Shown here: positions 34,038 to 42,641 of the stretch, one piece after another
Numbering within the stretch: position 1 is the stretch's first letter
How the letters are laid out: each line of letters opens with the position of its first letter
Assembly: GCF_009649745.1 (NCBI RefSeq)
Contig: NZ_WJNG01000004.1
Span: 62,001-126,000 of the forward strand
Length of the DNA stretch: 64,000 nucleotides
Reading direction: 5' to 3'
Source: Aquibacillus halophilus
GTDB lineage: Bacteria; Bacillota; Bacilli; Bacillales; Amphibacillaceae
Notes under the pieces: model-generated
Told to the model about the DNA's origin: nothing
The model's database searches: none
What the model saw: only the letters and a program-made list of their open reading frames with translations
Translations under genes and position numbers: made by a program

Positions 34038-34985
34038 ATGAAGAGAATCGTTTTTATGGGTACCCCGGATTTTGCCGTACCTGTTTTACAACAATTAATT
34101 AGTGATAACTACCAGGTGGAACTAGTGGTGACACAGCCGGATCGACCAAAAGGAAGGAAAAGAGTATTAACCCCACCTCCGGTAAAGGTCGAGGCTGAGA
34201 AACATGGTATTCCTGTGTTCCAACCTGAAAAAATAAAAGATGATTATCAGTATGTATTGGAATATAAGCCTGACTTAATTGTAACAGCGGCATTTGGACA
34301 AATTCTTCCAAAGCCACTTTTAGAGGCACCTATCCATGGATGTATAAATGTACATGCTTCGCTTTTACCAGAGTTACGTGGAGGCGCACCAATTCATTAC
34401 TCCATTCTAGAGGGGAAAGAAGAAACAGGTGTTACCATTATGTTCATGGTAGAACAACTTGATGCGGGTGATATTCTAACACAAGTAACCGTGCCGATAG
34501 AAAAAAATGACCATGTGGGAACATTACATGACAAATTATCTAAGGCAGGTTCTAATCTCCTTCATGAGACACTTCCAGCGTTATTGGATGGTCGATTAAA
34601 AGGAACCAAACAGGAGAATGACAAGGCTACCTATGCTTATAATATTTCAAGAGAACAAGAAAAAATAGACTGGGAATTACCTAGTCAACAAGTCTATAAC
34701 CATATTCGTGGTCTTCATCCATGGCCAGTAGCCTTCACAACACTACAGGAGAAGGTTTTGAAAATCTGGTGGGCTGAACCTTTTGAAGGAACAAATGATG
34801 CCTTGCCTGGAGAAATAACACAATTGCTTGATGATGGATTGATTGTTGCCTGTGGCGATCAAAAAGGTGTTAAAATTACTAGTTTGCAACCTTCTGGTAA
34901 AAAAAGAATGTCAGCGGAAGATTTTTTGCGGGGTACTGGTAACGGAATACAAGTTGGGGAAAAGTTAGGAGACAATAATGGCTAA
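34038..34985 (+). CDS. fmt: Methionyl-tRNA formyltransferase
   Basis: A 315-residue enzyme that formylates initiator Met-tRNA using 10-formyl-THF. The N-terminal formyltransferase fold starts [15 protein letters not shown] and holds the catalytic [14 protein letters not shown] block; a C-terminal OB-like domain binds tRNA. The ATG follows GGAAGGGGAA. It overlaps rsmB by eight bases. The usual neighbour def is absent between priA and fmt, so deformylase must be encoded elsewhere. Confidence 0.97.
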   Translation: MKRIVFMGTPDFAVPVLQQLISDNYQVELVVTQPDRPKGRKRVLTPPPVKVEAEKHGIPVFQPEKIKDDYQYVLEYKPDLIVTAAFGQILPKPLLEAPIHGCINVHASLLPELRGGAPIHYSILEGKEETGVTIMFMVEQLDAGDILTQVTVPIEKNDHVGTLHDKLSKAGSNLLHETLPALLDGRLKGTKQENDKATYAYNISREQEKIDWELPSQQVYNHIRGLHPWPVAFTTLQEKVLKIWWAEPFEGTNDALPGEITQLLDDGLIVACGDQKGVKITSLQPSGKKRMSAEDFLRGTGNGIQVGEKLGDNNG

Positions 34986-36330
34986 AAATTTACTTCGAAG
35001 TACTGCATTAGATATTTTAATAAGGGTTGGTGAAGGTGGAGGCTTTAGTCACCTGTTAATTGACCATGCTATTAAAAATAAGGGGTTGAGTGAAAAAGAT
35101 CAATCGTTACTAACAGAAATGGTCTATGGTACCATTCAACGAAAATTAACGCTTGAATATTTTCTGGCTGGTTTTGTAGATCAAAAGAAGAAGCTATCTC
35201 CTTGGGTTAAATGGCTTCTCTATTTATCGTTATACCAGATGAAATATTTAGATAAGGTCCCAGATCACGCAATTATTCATGAGTCAGTAGAGATTTCAAA
35301 AAAACGGGGACATAAAGGTATAGCGTCTTTAGTAAATGGCGTATTAAGAAGTATCCAAAGAAAAGGTTTTCCTGATCCAGCTAAAATAACTGATCCAACT
35401 AAAAGAATCAGTATAGAAACAAGTCATCCGTCTTGGTTGATAGAAAGATGGATCAAGATGTATGGCACAAAAATTACTGAAGAAATGTGTCAGATTAATT
35501 TAACACATAAACCGATAAGTGTTCGTGTTCAGCCAATGAAATTGTCTAGACAAGAGGCTATTGATCACTTGGTAAATAATGGGTTTGATGTTGAACCTTC
35601 GTTCTTTTCTGGCCAAGGAATAATAGTAAATAAAGGTAATATTTTGAGAAGCGATTTATTCAAGAATGGCTTTTTAACGATTCAAGATCAAAGCTCAATG
35701 TTAGTTACTGAGATGCTAAAAGTTGAGAAAGGAATGACTATTTTAGATGCTTGTAGTGCTCCAGGAGGAAAGACTACACATATTGCTGAGAAGATGAGTA
35801 ATGTTGGGCAAATACACGCCTATGACCTTCATGACAAAAAAGCAAAGCTTGTTACAAAAAAAGCTTTGGAATTAGAATTGAGCATTATCAGTTCGAAACA
35901 AGCAGATTCTCGGACATTAAGATCACTTCACCAGGAAGAAACGTTTGACCGAATTCTTTTAGACGCACCATGCTCTGGCTTAGGTGTGTTGCGAAGTAAG
36001 CCTGACATTAAGTATCATAAAAGTGAACAAGATATTAAGCAACTGTCACTAATTCAATTAGAATTATTGGAAAGTGTTTCCTCATTATTAAAGAAAGATG
36101 GTAAACTATTGTATAGTACTTGTACTGTTGACAAAAACGAGAATGAGAAAGTCATTGAGGAATTCCTTTTGAAACATCCTGAATATGAAATTGATCAGGA
36201 ATTTTACCAGGAGCTTCCTGAAAATTTAAAAGATACCGAAGGAAAGACTAAATGGGGTTTGCAATTATTTCCACATGAATGTAATACTGATGGATTCTTT
36301 TTAACAAGGTTGAAAAAAAACAGTCAATAA
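34978..36330 (+). CDS. rsmB: 16S rRNA (cytosine-967-C5)-methyltransferase
   Basis: A 450-residue SAM-dependent m5C methyltransferase (Sun/Fmu). An N-terminal NusB-like RNA-binding domain (about 1-140) precedes the catalytic domain, with SAM motif [15 protein letters not shown], motif IV cysteine in [12 protein letters not shown], and the motif VI cysteine in [13 protein letters not shown]. The ATG follows TTAGGAGAC. The rlmN gene that usually follows in Bacilli is missing; prpC comes next after an 80-base gap with an inverted repeat. Confidence 0.96.
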   Translation: MAKNLLRSTALDILIRVGEGGGFSHLLIDHAIKNKGLSEKDQSLLTEMVYGTIQRKLTLEYFLAGFVDQKKKLSPWVKWLLYLSLYQMKYLDKVPDHAIIHESVEISKKRGHKGIASLVNGVLRSIQRKGFPDPAKITDPTKRISIETSHPSWLIERWIKMYGTKITEEMCQINLTHKPISVRVQPMKLSRQEAIDHLVNNGFDVEPSFFSGQGIIVNKGNILRSDLFKNGFLTIQDQSSMLVTEMLKVEKGMTILDACSAPGGKTTHIAEKMSNVGQIHAYDLHDKKAKLVTKKALELELSIISSKQADSRTLRSLHQEETFDRILLDAPCSGLGVLRSKPDIKYHKSEQDIKQLSLIQLELLESVSSLLKKDGKLLYSTCTVDKNENEKVIEEFLLKHPEYEIDQEFYQELPENLKDTEGKTKWGLQLFPHECNTDGFFLTRLKKNSQ

Positions 36331-36360
36331 GCAAGTATAATAAAAAAGATCTTTTCAAAT

Positions 36361-36391
36361 TTGACTCTTCATTTAATTTTTGAAGAATCAA
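36361..36391. promoter_or_regulatory. Inverted repeat just before prpC
   Basis: TTGACTCTTCA (36361-36371) pairs with TGAAGAATCAA (36381-36391), ten of eleven positions. No T-tract follows; the prpC ribosome site starts three bases later. Function unknown; it may be a leader hairpin or a remnant of lost sequence. Confidence 0.4.
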
Positions 36392-36410
36392 CTGGGACGG
36401 GGTGAATACG

Positions 36411-37166
36411 ATGAATGGTTACTTTATGACGGATAAAGGTAAAGTAAGAGATCATAATGAGGACAATGGAGCAATTCTGGAAAATTCTAAACAACAGATT
36501 TTAGCGGTAGTTGCCGATGGAATGGGTGGACATAAAGCCGGTGACATTGCAAGTGCGATGGTCATTACTTCATTGAGGGAAGAATGGGCTAAATCAGGTT
36601 TTCTCGCTTCTCCTGAAGAAGCTGAGGAATGGTTAACAACATCGATAACACAAATAAATAACTCAATATACAATCATGCTCAAGAACACGAGGAGTGCAA
36701 TGGCATGGGGACAACCGTTGTTGCTATCGTATGTGGTCCTGAGTTTATAACGATTGGACATATAGGCGATAGCAGAGCTTATTTATTAAATGAAAAAGGA
36801 TTTAGCCAAATAACCGAGGACCATTCTCTAGTTAATGAATTAGTTCGTACTGGTCAAATTTCAAAAGATGATGCAGAGTATCATCCTAGAAAAAATGTGT
36901 TATTAAGAGCACTAGGAACTGAGAAAGATGTCACACCAGATGTTCAGACAATTGGATGGGATAAGTCAAATAAGCTATTACTATGTTCTGATGGACTATC
37001 AAATAAATTAACTGAATCTGAATTGCATAATTATGTTCAAGATACACAGGACTTACAAGAGAATGCAGAAGAATTAATTAACGAAGCGAATAATCGAGGT
37101 GGCGAGGACAATATATCATTGGCTCTCGTTTACTATGATGACTCAGAGAAAGAGGGTGAATCATAG
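36411..37166 (+). CDS. prpC: PP2C-type serine/threonine phosphatase
   Basis: A 251-residue PPM-family, metal-dependent phosphatase that reverses PrkC phosphorylation. Metal-binding motifs are RDHNEDN, VVADGMGGHKAGD, HIGDSRAYL and the C-terminal GGEDNISLAL. I start at the ATG at 36411, six bases after GGGGTG; the GTG three codons earlier overlaps that site. It is coupled to prkC (its TAG shares a base with the GTG start). Confidence 0.95.
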   Translation: MNGYFMTDKGKVRDHNEDNGAILENSKQQILAVVADGMGGHKAGDIASAMVITSLREEWAKSGFLASPEEAEEWLTTSITQINNSIYNHAQEHEECNGMGTTVVAIVCGPEFITIGHIGDSRAYLLNEKGFSQITEDHSLVNELVRTGQISKDDAEYHPRKNVLLRALGTEKDVTPDVQTIGWDKSNKLLLCSDGLSNKLTESELHNYVQDTQDLQENAEELINEANNRGGEDNISLALVYYDDSEKEGES

Positions 37167-39163
37167 TGCTAGATGGTCGATTATTGAATGAAAGATATAA
37201 GATTAAGAAAATGATTGGTGGCGGAGGTATGGCCAATGTCTACCTTGCCAGAGACATCATTTTAGATCGAGATGTAGCAATTAAAGTGTTACGTTTAGAA
37301 TATGCAAATGATGAGGAATTTATAGCTAGATTTCATAGAGAAGCACAATCTGCAACAAGCTTATCTCATCCTAATATTGTTAATATTTATGATGTTGATC
37401 AGGAAGACAATATCTATTATATGGTAATGGAATTTGTTGATGGCATGACACTCAAAAAATACATACAGACATACGGACCAGTAGAGGTGCAGGAAGCGAT
37501 AGATATTATGAAGCAAATTACATCTGCCATATCTCATGCACATGAGAATGATATAGTTCATAGAGATATCAAACCTCAAAATATATTAATTGATCCTTTT
37601 GGTCAAGTGAAAGTAACGGATTTTGGGATTGCTATCGCTTTAAGTGCAACCTCACTGACACAAACGAATTCAGTGCTAGGGTCTGTCCATTACTTGTCAC
37701 CTGAACAAGCAAGAGGCGGAATGGCTAATAAGAAATCTGATGTCTATTCCCTAGGAATTGTATTATTCGAGCTACTGAGTGGGCGCTTGCCATTTTCTGG
37801 TCAAACGGCAGTATCAATTGCTTTAAAGCATTTACAGAGTAATACGCCTTCTATTCGACGTTGGAACCCTGAATTGCCACAAAGTGTTGAAAATATCGTG
37901 CTTAAATCTACAACGAAAGATCCGTTTCATCGCTATGAAACAGTATATGAAATGCAGGATGATTTAGAAACAGCACTGGACCCTAGCAGATTAAATGAAA
38001 AGGTGTTTTATCCTCCAGAGGATAGTGGAGAAGAGACTAAAGCAATCCCAATAATAACTGACGAAACCTTTAAAAAACATCAGTCGCACCAAGATACTAT
38101 TATCCATGACACTAATACTAAAACCGACATTTCCAAAGGTATAGAAGAAAATAAGGGTAAAAAGAAACGTAAAAAAGCGTTTATTTGGGTTACAGCAGTT
38201 TTGTTTATTCTGTTTGGTGCTATTCTAGCTGCTTTATTTATTTTGCCAAGTTTGTTGCAACCAGATGATGTAGAAATACCTGATGTAACAGGAATGGAAT
38301 ATAATGAAGCTTTTAGTGAATTAAGTAATTTGAATCTAGTTGTTGAAAGAGAAACGATGTATTCTGAGGATGTAGAAGAAGGTTACGTGGTCAAAACAGA
38401 TCCTGCATCTGGAGATGTAGTGAAAGAGGGACGTACGGTCACCGTGTTTTCAAGTCAAGGGAAAGAAAAAGTAGCTTTTGATGATTATGTTGGACAAGAT
38501 TACACTCAGGTGGAAAGGTTATTGAGGCAAACTGGTTATAAAGATGTGAAATTTTACGAAAAAGTATCTGACAGGCCAGTTGGAGAAATTATTGCTCAAT
38601 ACCAGCCTCAGCCAGGTGCAGAGGTTATCCCAGAGGAAACCAACGTCATTTTTGAGATTAGCAGCGGTCCAGAAAAAGTAACCTTAAGTCAATTAGTTGG
38701 TATGTCAGAGCAAGAGGCGCGGGATTATTTAACAAATAATAATCTTTCTGTTGACTTAATTGAAGAGAATTCAGATGAAGTCCCTGAGGGGAGAGTTATT
38801 CGTCAGAACCCTGGAGCGAACAGTCAAGTGGAGGAAGATTCTATAGTAGAAATTGTTGTGTCTATTGGACCTGAAGAAAAACCACCAATTACACATCCTG
38901 TAACATTTTTGATCCCTTATACAGGTAACCAAGAAACAAATGATGAAGGCGAGACTATAGCCCAGGAACAGGAAGTAAGAATATATAAAGGTGATCTAGA
39001 AAAAGATATTACAATGCTACATGAACAACAAACCATTACATCAGATACAGAATTCACGATTCGATTAATTATCCCGGCAGGTGGAACGGCTGAATATAAG
39101 GTGGAGCGTGACGATACGGTAGTACTTCAAAAAACCGTAATATACGAAGATGTAGAGGGGTGA
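37166..39163 (+). CDS. prkC: PASTA-domain serine/threonine protein kinase
   Basis: A 665-residue membrane kinase. The cytoplasmic kinase domain (about 11-271) has IGGGGMANVYLA, the VAIKVLR lysine, catalytic HRDIKPQN and DFG. A basic stretch then leads to one membrane segment (about 335-358), three extracellular PASTA repeats (about 368-434, 435-503, 505-571) that in relatives bind muropeptides, and an extra C-terminal domain. In B. subtilis PrkC triggers spore germination in response to peptidoglycan fragments and controls cell-wall and translation factors. Start GTG after GAGGGTG. Operon with prpC and rsgA. Confidence 0.96.
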   Translation: MLDGRLLNERYKIKKMIGGGGMANVYLARDIILDRDVAIKVLRLEYANDEEFIARFHREAQSATSLSHPNIVNIYDVDQEDNIYYMVMEFVDGMTLKKYIQTYGPVEVQEAIDIMKQITSAISHAHENDIVHRDIKPQNILIDPFGQVKVTDFGIAIALSATSLTQTNSVLGSVHYLSPEQARGGMANKKSDVYSLGIVLFELLSGRLPFSGQTAVSIALKHLQSNTPSIRRWNPELPQSVENIVLKSTTKDPFHRYETVYEMQDDLETALDPSRLNEKVFYPPEDSGEETKAIPIITDETFKKHQSHQDTIIHDTNTKTDISKGIEENKGKKKRKKAFIWVTAVLFILFGAILAALFILPSLLQPDDVEIPDVTGMEYNEAFSELSNLNLVVERETMYSEDVEEGYVVKTDPASGDVVKEGRTVTVFSSQGKEKVAFDDYVGQDYTQVERLLRQTGYKDVKFYEKVSDRPVGEIIAQYQPQPGAEVIPEETNVIFEISSGPEKVTLSQLVGMSEQEARDYLTNNNLSVDLIEENSDEVPEGRVIRQNPGANSQVEEDSIVEIVVSIGPEEKPPITHPVTFLIPYTGNQETNDEGETIAQEQEVRIYKGDLEKDITMLHEQQTITSDTEFTIRLIIPAGGTAEYKVERDDTVVLQKTVIYEDVEG

Positions 39164-39171
39164 GTGAATGA

Positions 39172-40053
39172 ATGCCAGAAGGTAAAATCGTTAAAGCATT
39201 AAGTGGATTCTATTATGTAAAAACTGATGACAACCTCTATCAATGCAGAGGGAGAGGTTTACTTAGAAAAAATAAAATAAATCCGCTTGTTGGTGATCAT
39301 GTGGTTTTTGAAAAAAGTAATCCTGGCGAGGGATACATTACTGAAGTTAAAAAGCGGAAAAATGAGCTTGTACGTCCACCAATTGCTAATATAGATCAAG
39401 CGGTAATTGTTGTTTCGGCAACACAACCAGATTTTAGTACATTGCTTCTTGATCGCTTTTTGGTACTTATTGAATCGAAGGGCATAGATCCAGTTGTTTT
39501 TATAACTAAAATGGATACAATCAATCCAGAACAACAAGACGTAATTAACCAATTTAAAACTGACTATGAGCAAATTGGATATACAGTTCAAACATTATCA
39601 ACAAAAGAACCGGAAAAGTTATTCGATGTAATAAATCAATTTAAAGATAAGATATCTGTAATTGCAGGTCAGTCAGGTGTAGGTAAATCGTCGATGTTAA
39701 ATGCTATTAACCCGTTGCTGAAATTAGAAACTAATGAAATCTCAGAGAGTCTCGGAAGAGGAAAACACACAACGAGGCATGTAGAATTAATTGAGATTAA
39801 TGGCGGACTAGTAGCTGACACACCAGGTTTTAGTTCACTTGAATTCAGTGAAATTGAATTAGAGGAACTTCCCGATTGTTTCCCTGAAATGAGCGAGCTA
39901 AAAAGTGAATGTAAATTCAGGGGTTGTATGCATAATAAAGAACCAAAATGTGCAGTGAAACTGGCTGTCAAAGCAAATGAAATACCAGCATACAGATATG
40001 AACATTACTTGCAATTTTTTGAAGAGATTCATGACAGAAAGCCGAGGTATTAA
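39172..40053 (+). CDS. rsgA: Ribosome small-subunit biogenesis GTPase RsgA
   Basis: A 293-residue circularly permuted GTPase involved in late 30S maturation (YloQ/CpgA). An N-terminal OB fold (about 1-65) precedes the GTPase domain, ordered G4 (TKMD), G1 (GQSGVGKSSMLN), G2/G3 (TTRHVEL; DTPGFSSLEF), and a C-terminal zinc site (CKFRGCMHNKEPKCAVK). The TKxD form of G4 is normal for this branch. The relatives are PrkC substrates, which fits the operon. The ATG follows GAGGGGTGAG. Confidence 0.96.
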   Translation: MPEGKIVKALSGFYYVKTDDNLYQCRGRGLLRKNKINPLVGDHVVFEKSNPGEGYITEVKKRKNELVRPPIANIDQAVIVVSATQPDFSTLLLDRFLVLIESKGIDPVVFITKMDTINPEQQDVINQFKTDYEQIGYTVQTLSTKEPEKLFDVINQFKDKISVIAGQSGVGKSSMLNAINPLLKLETNEISESLGRGKHTTRHVELIEINGGLVADTPGFSSLEFSEIELEELPDCFPEMSELKSECKFRGCMHNKEPKCAVKLAVKANEIPAYRYEHYLQFFEEIHDRKPRY

Positions 40054-40055
40054 TT

Positions 40056-40703
40056 ATGACAAAAATTGCTCCATCAATATTATCAGCTAATTTTTCGATA
40101 TTAAAAGATGAAATAGAGGATGTTGAAAAAGGTGGGGCCGATTATATACATGTTGATGTAATGGACGGTCATTTTGTACCTAATATCACTATAGGTCCAT
40201 TAGTAGTAAAAGCTATAAGGCCAATTACATCACTCCCACTAGATGTTCACTTAATGATTGAAAACCCGGATAAATTTATTCGTGAGTTTGCAGATGCAGG
40301 TGCTGATATTATCACCGTCCATCAAGAAACTTGTCCTCATTTACACCGGACTATTCAATCAATCAAAGGAGCAGGGGTAAAAGCTGGAGTAGTAATTAAT
40401 CCAGCCACACCAGCAGAATTAATTAAACCTGTTTTACCTGATGTCGATCTTGTTTTGTTAATGACTGTCAATCCAGGTTTCGGTGGTCAAATATTCATTC
40501 CATCAGTGTTGGCTAAAATTAAGACGATTGCTACATGGAGAAAAGAGATGAATTTGTCATTTGAAATTGAGGTTGATGGTGGAATAAATCCAGAAACCGC
40601 AAAGTTATGTAAAGAGGCTGGTGTAGATGTCTTCGTCGCTGGAAATGCCGTATTCAATAAAGAAGACCGGAAAAAAGCAATAGCAAGTATCCGCCAAGCA
40701 TAA
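40056..40703 (+). CDS. rpe: Ribulose-phosphate 3-epimerase
   Basis: A 215-residue barrel enzyme of the pentose phosphate pathway. Metal-binding and catalytic residues are in IAPSILSANF, DYIHVDVMDGHFVPN, DVHLMIENP and EVDGGINPETA. It begins two bases after the rsgA stop, as in B. subtilis, and ends at a terminator. The link to rsgA and thiN seems positional only. Confidence 0.97.
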   Translation: MTKIAPSILSANFSILKDEIEDVEKGGADYIHVDVMDGHFVPNITIGPLVVKAIRPITSLPLDVHLMIENPDKFIREFADAGADIITVHQETCPHLHRTIQSIKGAGVKAGVVINPATPAELIKPVLPDVDLVLLMTVNPGFGGQIFIPSVLAKIKTIATWRKEMNLSFEIEVDGGINPETAKLCKEAGVDVFVAGNAVFNKEDRKKAIASIRQA

Positions 40704-40707
40704 AGAG

Positions 40708-40735
40708 AGGTTGCCAATTTGGCAACCTTTTTATC
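40708..40735 (+). terminator. Terminator after rpe
   Basis: AGGTTGCC (40708-40715) pairs with GGCAACCT (40721-40728), followed by TTTTTAT. Confidence 0.85.
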
Positions 40736-40778
40736 TATCTAAAAAACTTTTGTATATTAAGAAGGTGTGGTAAAGGTA

Positions 40779-41432
40779 ATGTCAACGATAGCTATTGTCG
40801 CAGGTGGACCTACAAATAATATTCCAATTCTCCAGTCGTACAATGCAGAAATAAATACCTGGATTGGAGCAGATAAAGGAGCGATGACTCTCCTAAATCA
40901 GAAAATCACACCAGATATTGCAATTGGTGATTTTGATTCAATAACAGAGTCTGAGTTAAAATTAGTTAAACAGGAAAGTCATCATTTTGAAATTTTTCCT
41001 ATTGAAAAGGATGAGACGGACTTAGAACTAGCTGTAAAGAAAGCACTGGAGTTAAAACCAACAAAAATATATTTATTTGGTGTTACTGGTGGAAGGTTAG
41101 ACCATGGAATGGCGAGCATTCAACTACTATACAAATTAATAGAAGAAAAAGTTAGCGGTATTATCATTGATGGTAGTAATCAAATGGAGTTAAAAGCACC
41201 GGGTGTTTATCACATTTACGATGATCCGATTTATTCGAATATTTCATTTCTACCTTTCTCACAAAAAGTAATAGGCATATCTCTCGAAGGTTTTTACTAT
41301 AGTTTAAGTAATACAACTATTAATTGGGGCTCAACACTTTGTATTTCTAATAAGCTTCTTTTAGAAAAAGGTACTTTTTCATTTAGGGAAGGCATATTAT
41401 TAGTAATAAAGAGCCGAGATGTACTTAATTAA
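40779..41432 (+). CDS. thiN: Thiamine pyrophosphokinase
   Basis: A 217-residue enzyme that converts thiamine to thiamine diphosphate with ATP. AIVAGGPTNN at the start, WIGADKGAM, the AIGDFDSI metal site, EKDETDLELAV and FGVTGGRLDHGMASIQLL are typical. I choose the ATG at 40779 because family members begin just before the IVAGGP block; a GTG at 40767 is the alternative. The promoter was not identified in the short gap after the rpe terminator. Confidence 0.93.
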   Translation: MSTIAIVAGGPTNNIPILQSYNAEINTWIGADKGAMTLLNQKITPDIAIGDFDSITESELKLVKQESHHFEIFPIEKDETDLELAVKKALELKPTKIYLFGVTGGRLDHGMASIQLLYKLIEEKVSGIIIDGSNQMELKAPGVYHIYDDPIYSNISFLPFSQKVIGISLEGFYYSLSNTTINWGSTLCISNKLLLEKGTFSFREGILLVIKSRDVLN

Positions 41433-41499
41433 GGTTATTAACATAGGATAATCTGAAGTGATCTTTTATTGCTATCCGGAAAAAGAGGAGGGGGATCTC

Positions 41500-41580
41500 A
41501 TGAAATTTTATACGTTTAAACTCCCGCGGTTCATTGGTGGCTTTGTACGTGCAATTATGGGTACCTTTAAAAAGGACTAA
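41500..41580 (+). CDS. spoVM: Stage V sporulation protein M
   Basis: A 26-residue amphipathic helical peptide that recognises the positive curvature of the forespore and anchors the SpoIVA coat basement layer. The translation starts MKFYTFKLPRF and ends MGTFKKD, almost identical to B. subtilis SpoVM, including the Pro9 that matters for curvature sensing. It has a very strong ribosome site (GAGGAGGGGG). Its presence shows that the organism belongs to a spore-forming lineage. It lies between thiN and rpmB exactly as in B. subtilis. Confidence 0.97.
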   Translation: MKFYTFKLPRFIGGFVRAIMGTFKKD

Positions 41581-41614
41581 AACAAAAAAGCACCCATATG
41601 GGTGCTTTTTTGTT
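41581..41614. terminator. Bidirectional terminator between spoVM and rpmB
   Basis: AACAAAAAAGCACCCAT and its exact complement, 17 bp each side, with A and T runs on the outer edges; it directly follows the spoVM stop and serves two convergent genes. Confidence 0.92.
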
Positions 41615-41625
41615 AATCCAATGTA

Positions 41626-41814
41626 TTATACTCGTTCGACTTTGCCTGACTTAAGAGCTCGAGCAGATACATAAACGCGTTTTGGTTTACCATCAACCAT
41701 AATGCGTACTTTTTGAACATTAGCTTTCCATTGACGTTTATTAGCGTTCATTGCGTGAGAACGAGCGTTTCCGGCTGAAGTCTTACGACCAGTAATAACA
41801 CATGTGCGTCCCAT
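41626..41814 (-). CDS. rpmB: 50S ribosomal protein L28
   Basis: A 62-residue ribosomal protein starting [20 protein letters not shown], the typical L28 N-terminus, and ending with a basic tail. The ATG at 41814 is preceded by GTAGGAGGG at eight bases; the frame stays open seven codons further but without support. It is encoded opposite to its neighbours, as in B. subtilis. No CXXC zinc pair is seen, so this is the zinc-free form. Confidence 0.96.
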   Translation of the reverse strand: MGRTCVITGRKTSAGNARSHAMNANKRQWKANVQKVRIMVDGKPKRVYVSARALKSGKVERV

Positions 41815-42147
41815 AAAAATCCCTCCTACTAGCATGTATATCTTTACATACTAATATAATCTATCATAGGGTAACGGATAATGCAATATCTCTTCTTGAA
41901 TAATATCAAGAATGTTAACTTGACATATCTTCTATTTTCGTCCATTGTATAAAGGGGTTTATTCTGATTTTTAAGTAGAATATTCAGAGCCTGAAGTATT
42001 TTATTGTTAAGGGATTTAAGGCTATTATTTTAAATAAATAATATGTTTTAAAGGATACATAATTATTTTAAAGTGAAACAGCTTTCATATTTTTAAAAGT
42101 TATAGTAAAATGACCTTAAATTTACGACTTTGCCAAGGAGGATTTTT
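41815..42147. other. Divergent intergenic region rpmB / yloU
   Basis: AT-rich spacer of about 330 bases. A plausible rpmB promoter on the minus strand is TTATCC, 17 bases, TATATT, centred near 41870. For yloU the best candidate is TTTCAT (42083-42088), 17 bases, TAAAAT (42106-42111). Both are weak. No small gene, riboswitch or repeat was recognised. Confidence 0.4.
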
Positions 42148-42510
42148 ATGTCCATTGAACTTAACACAAAGGATGGTCATGTAACTATCACAAACGAAGT
42201 AATATCAACCATTGCTGGTGGTGCAGCGATTGAATGCTACGGCATTGTAGGAATGGCCTCAAAAAACCAACTTAGAGATGGTATTGCAGAAATTCTCCGA
42301 AAAGAGAATTTTTCTAAAGGAGTAGTCGTTAGACAAGATGGAGAAAATTTACATATAGATATGTATATCATTGTTAGCTACGGAACGAAAATTTCAGAAG
42401 TTGCTAATAATGTACAATCTCAGGTGAAATACACATTGGATAAAACTCTTGGTTTATCTATTAGCTCTGTAAATATTTATATTCAAGGTGTAAGAGTAGC
42501 AAATGACTAA
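42148..42510 (+). CDS. yloU: Asp23/Gls24 family envelope stress protein
   Basis: A 120-residue member of the Asp23/Gls24 family (B. subtilis YloU). The TKDGHVTITNEVISTIAGGAA start and the C-terminal VNIYIQGVRV are characteristic. Such proteins are often membrane-associated and linked to envelope stress and fatty acid metabolism, but the molecular role is unclear. The ATG follows AAGGAGGA. The gene precedes the fatty acid kinase gene, a conserved pairing in Firmicutes. Confidence 0.92.
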   Translation: MSIELNTKDGHVTITNEVISTIAGGAAIECYGIVGMASKNQLRDGIAEILRKENFSKGVVVRQDGENLHIDMYIIVSYGTKISEVANNVQSQVKYTLDKTLGLSISSVNIYIQGVRVAND

Positions 42511-42641
42511 TCTATCCTGATCCTGATCATGTAGATTTTTGGAAATAACCATTCTATTTTTCAGAATAACAATAGCTCTTATTAGATTATATTTAAGAGC
42601 TCGGTCTAAAGTGAGACCGTTGAAGAAGGAGGAAGTTGTAA

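Noticed and set aside
39490-39530. Non-canonical G4 (TKMD) in RsgA as an anomaly
   Set aside because: TKxD is normal for Bacillus RsgA/CpgA proteins.
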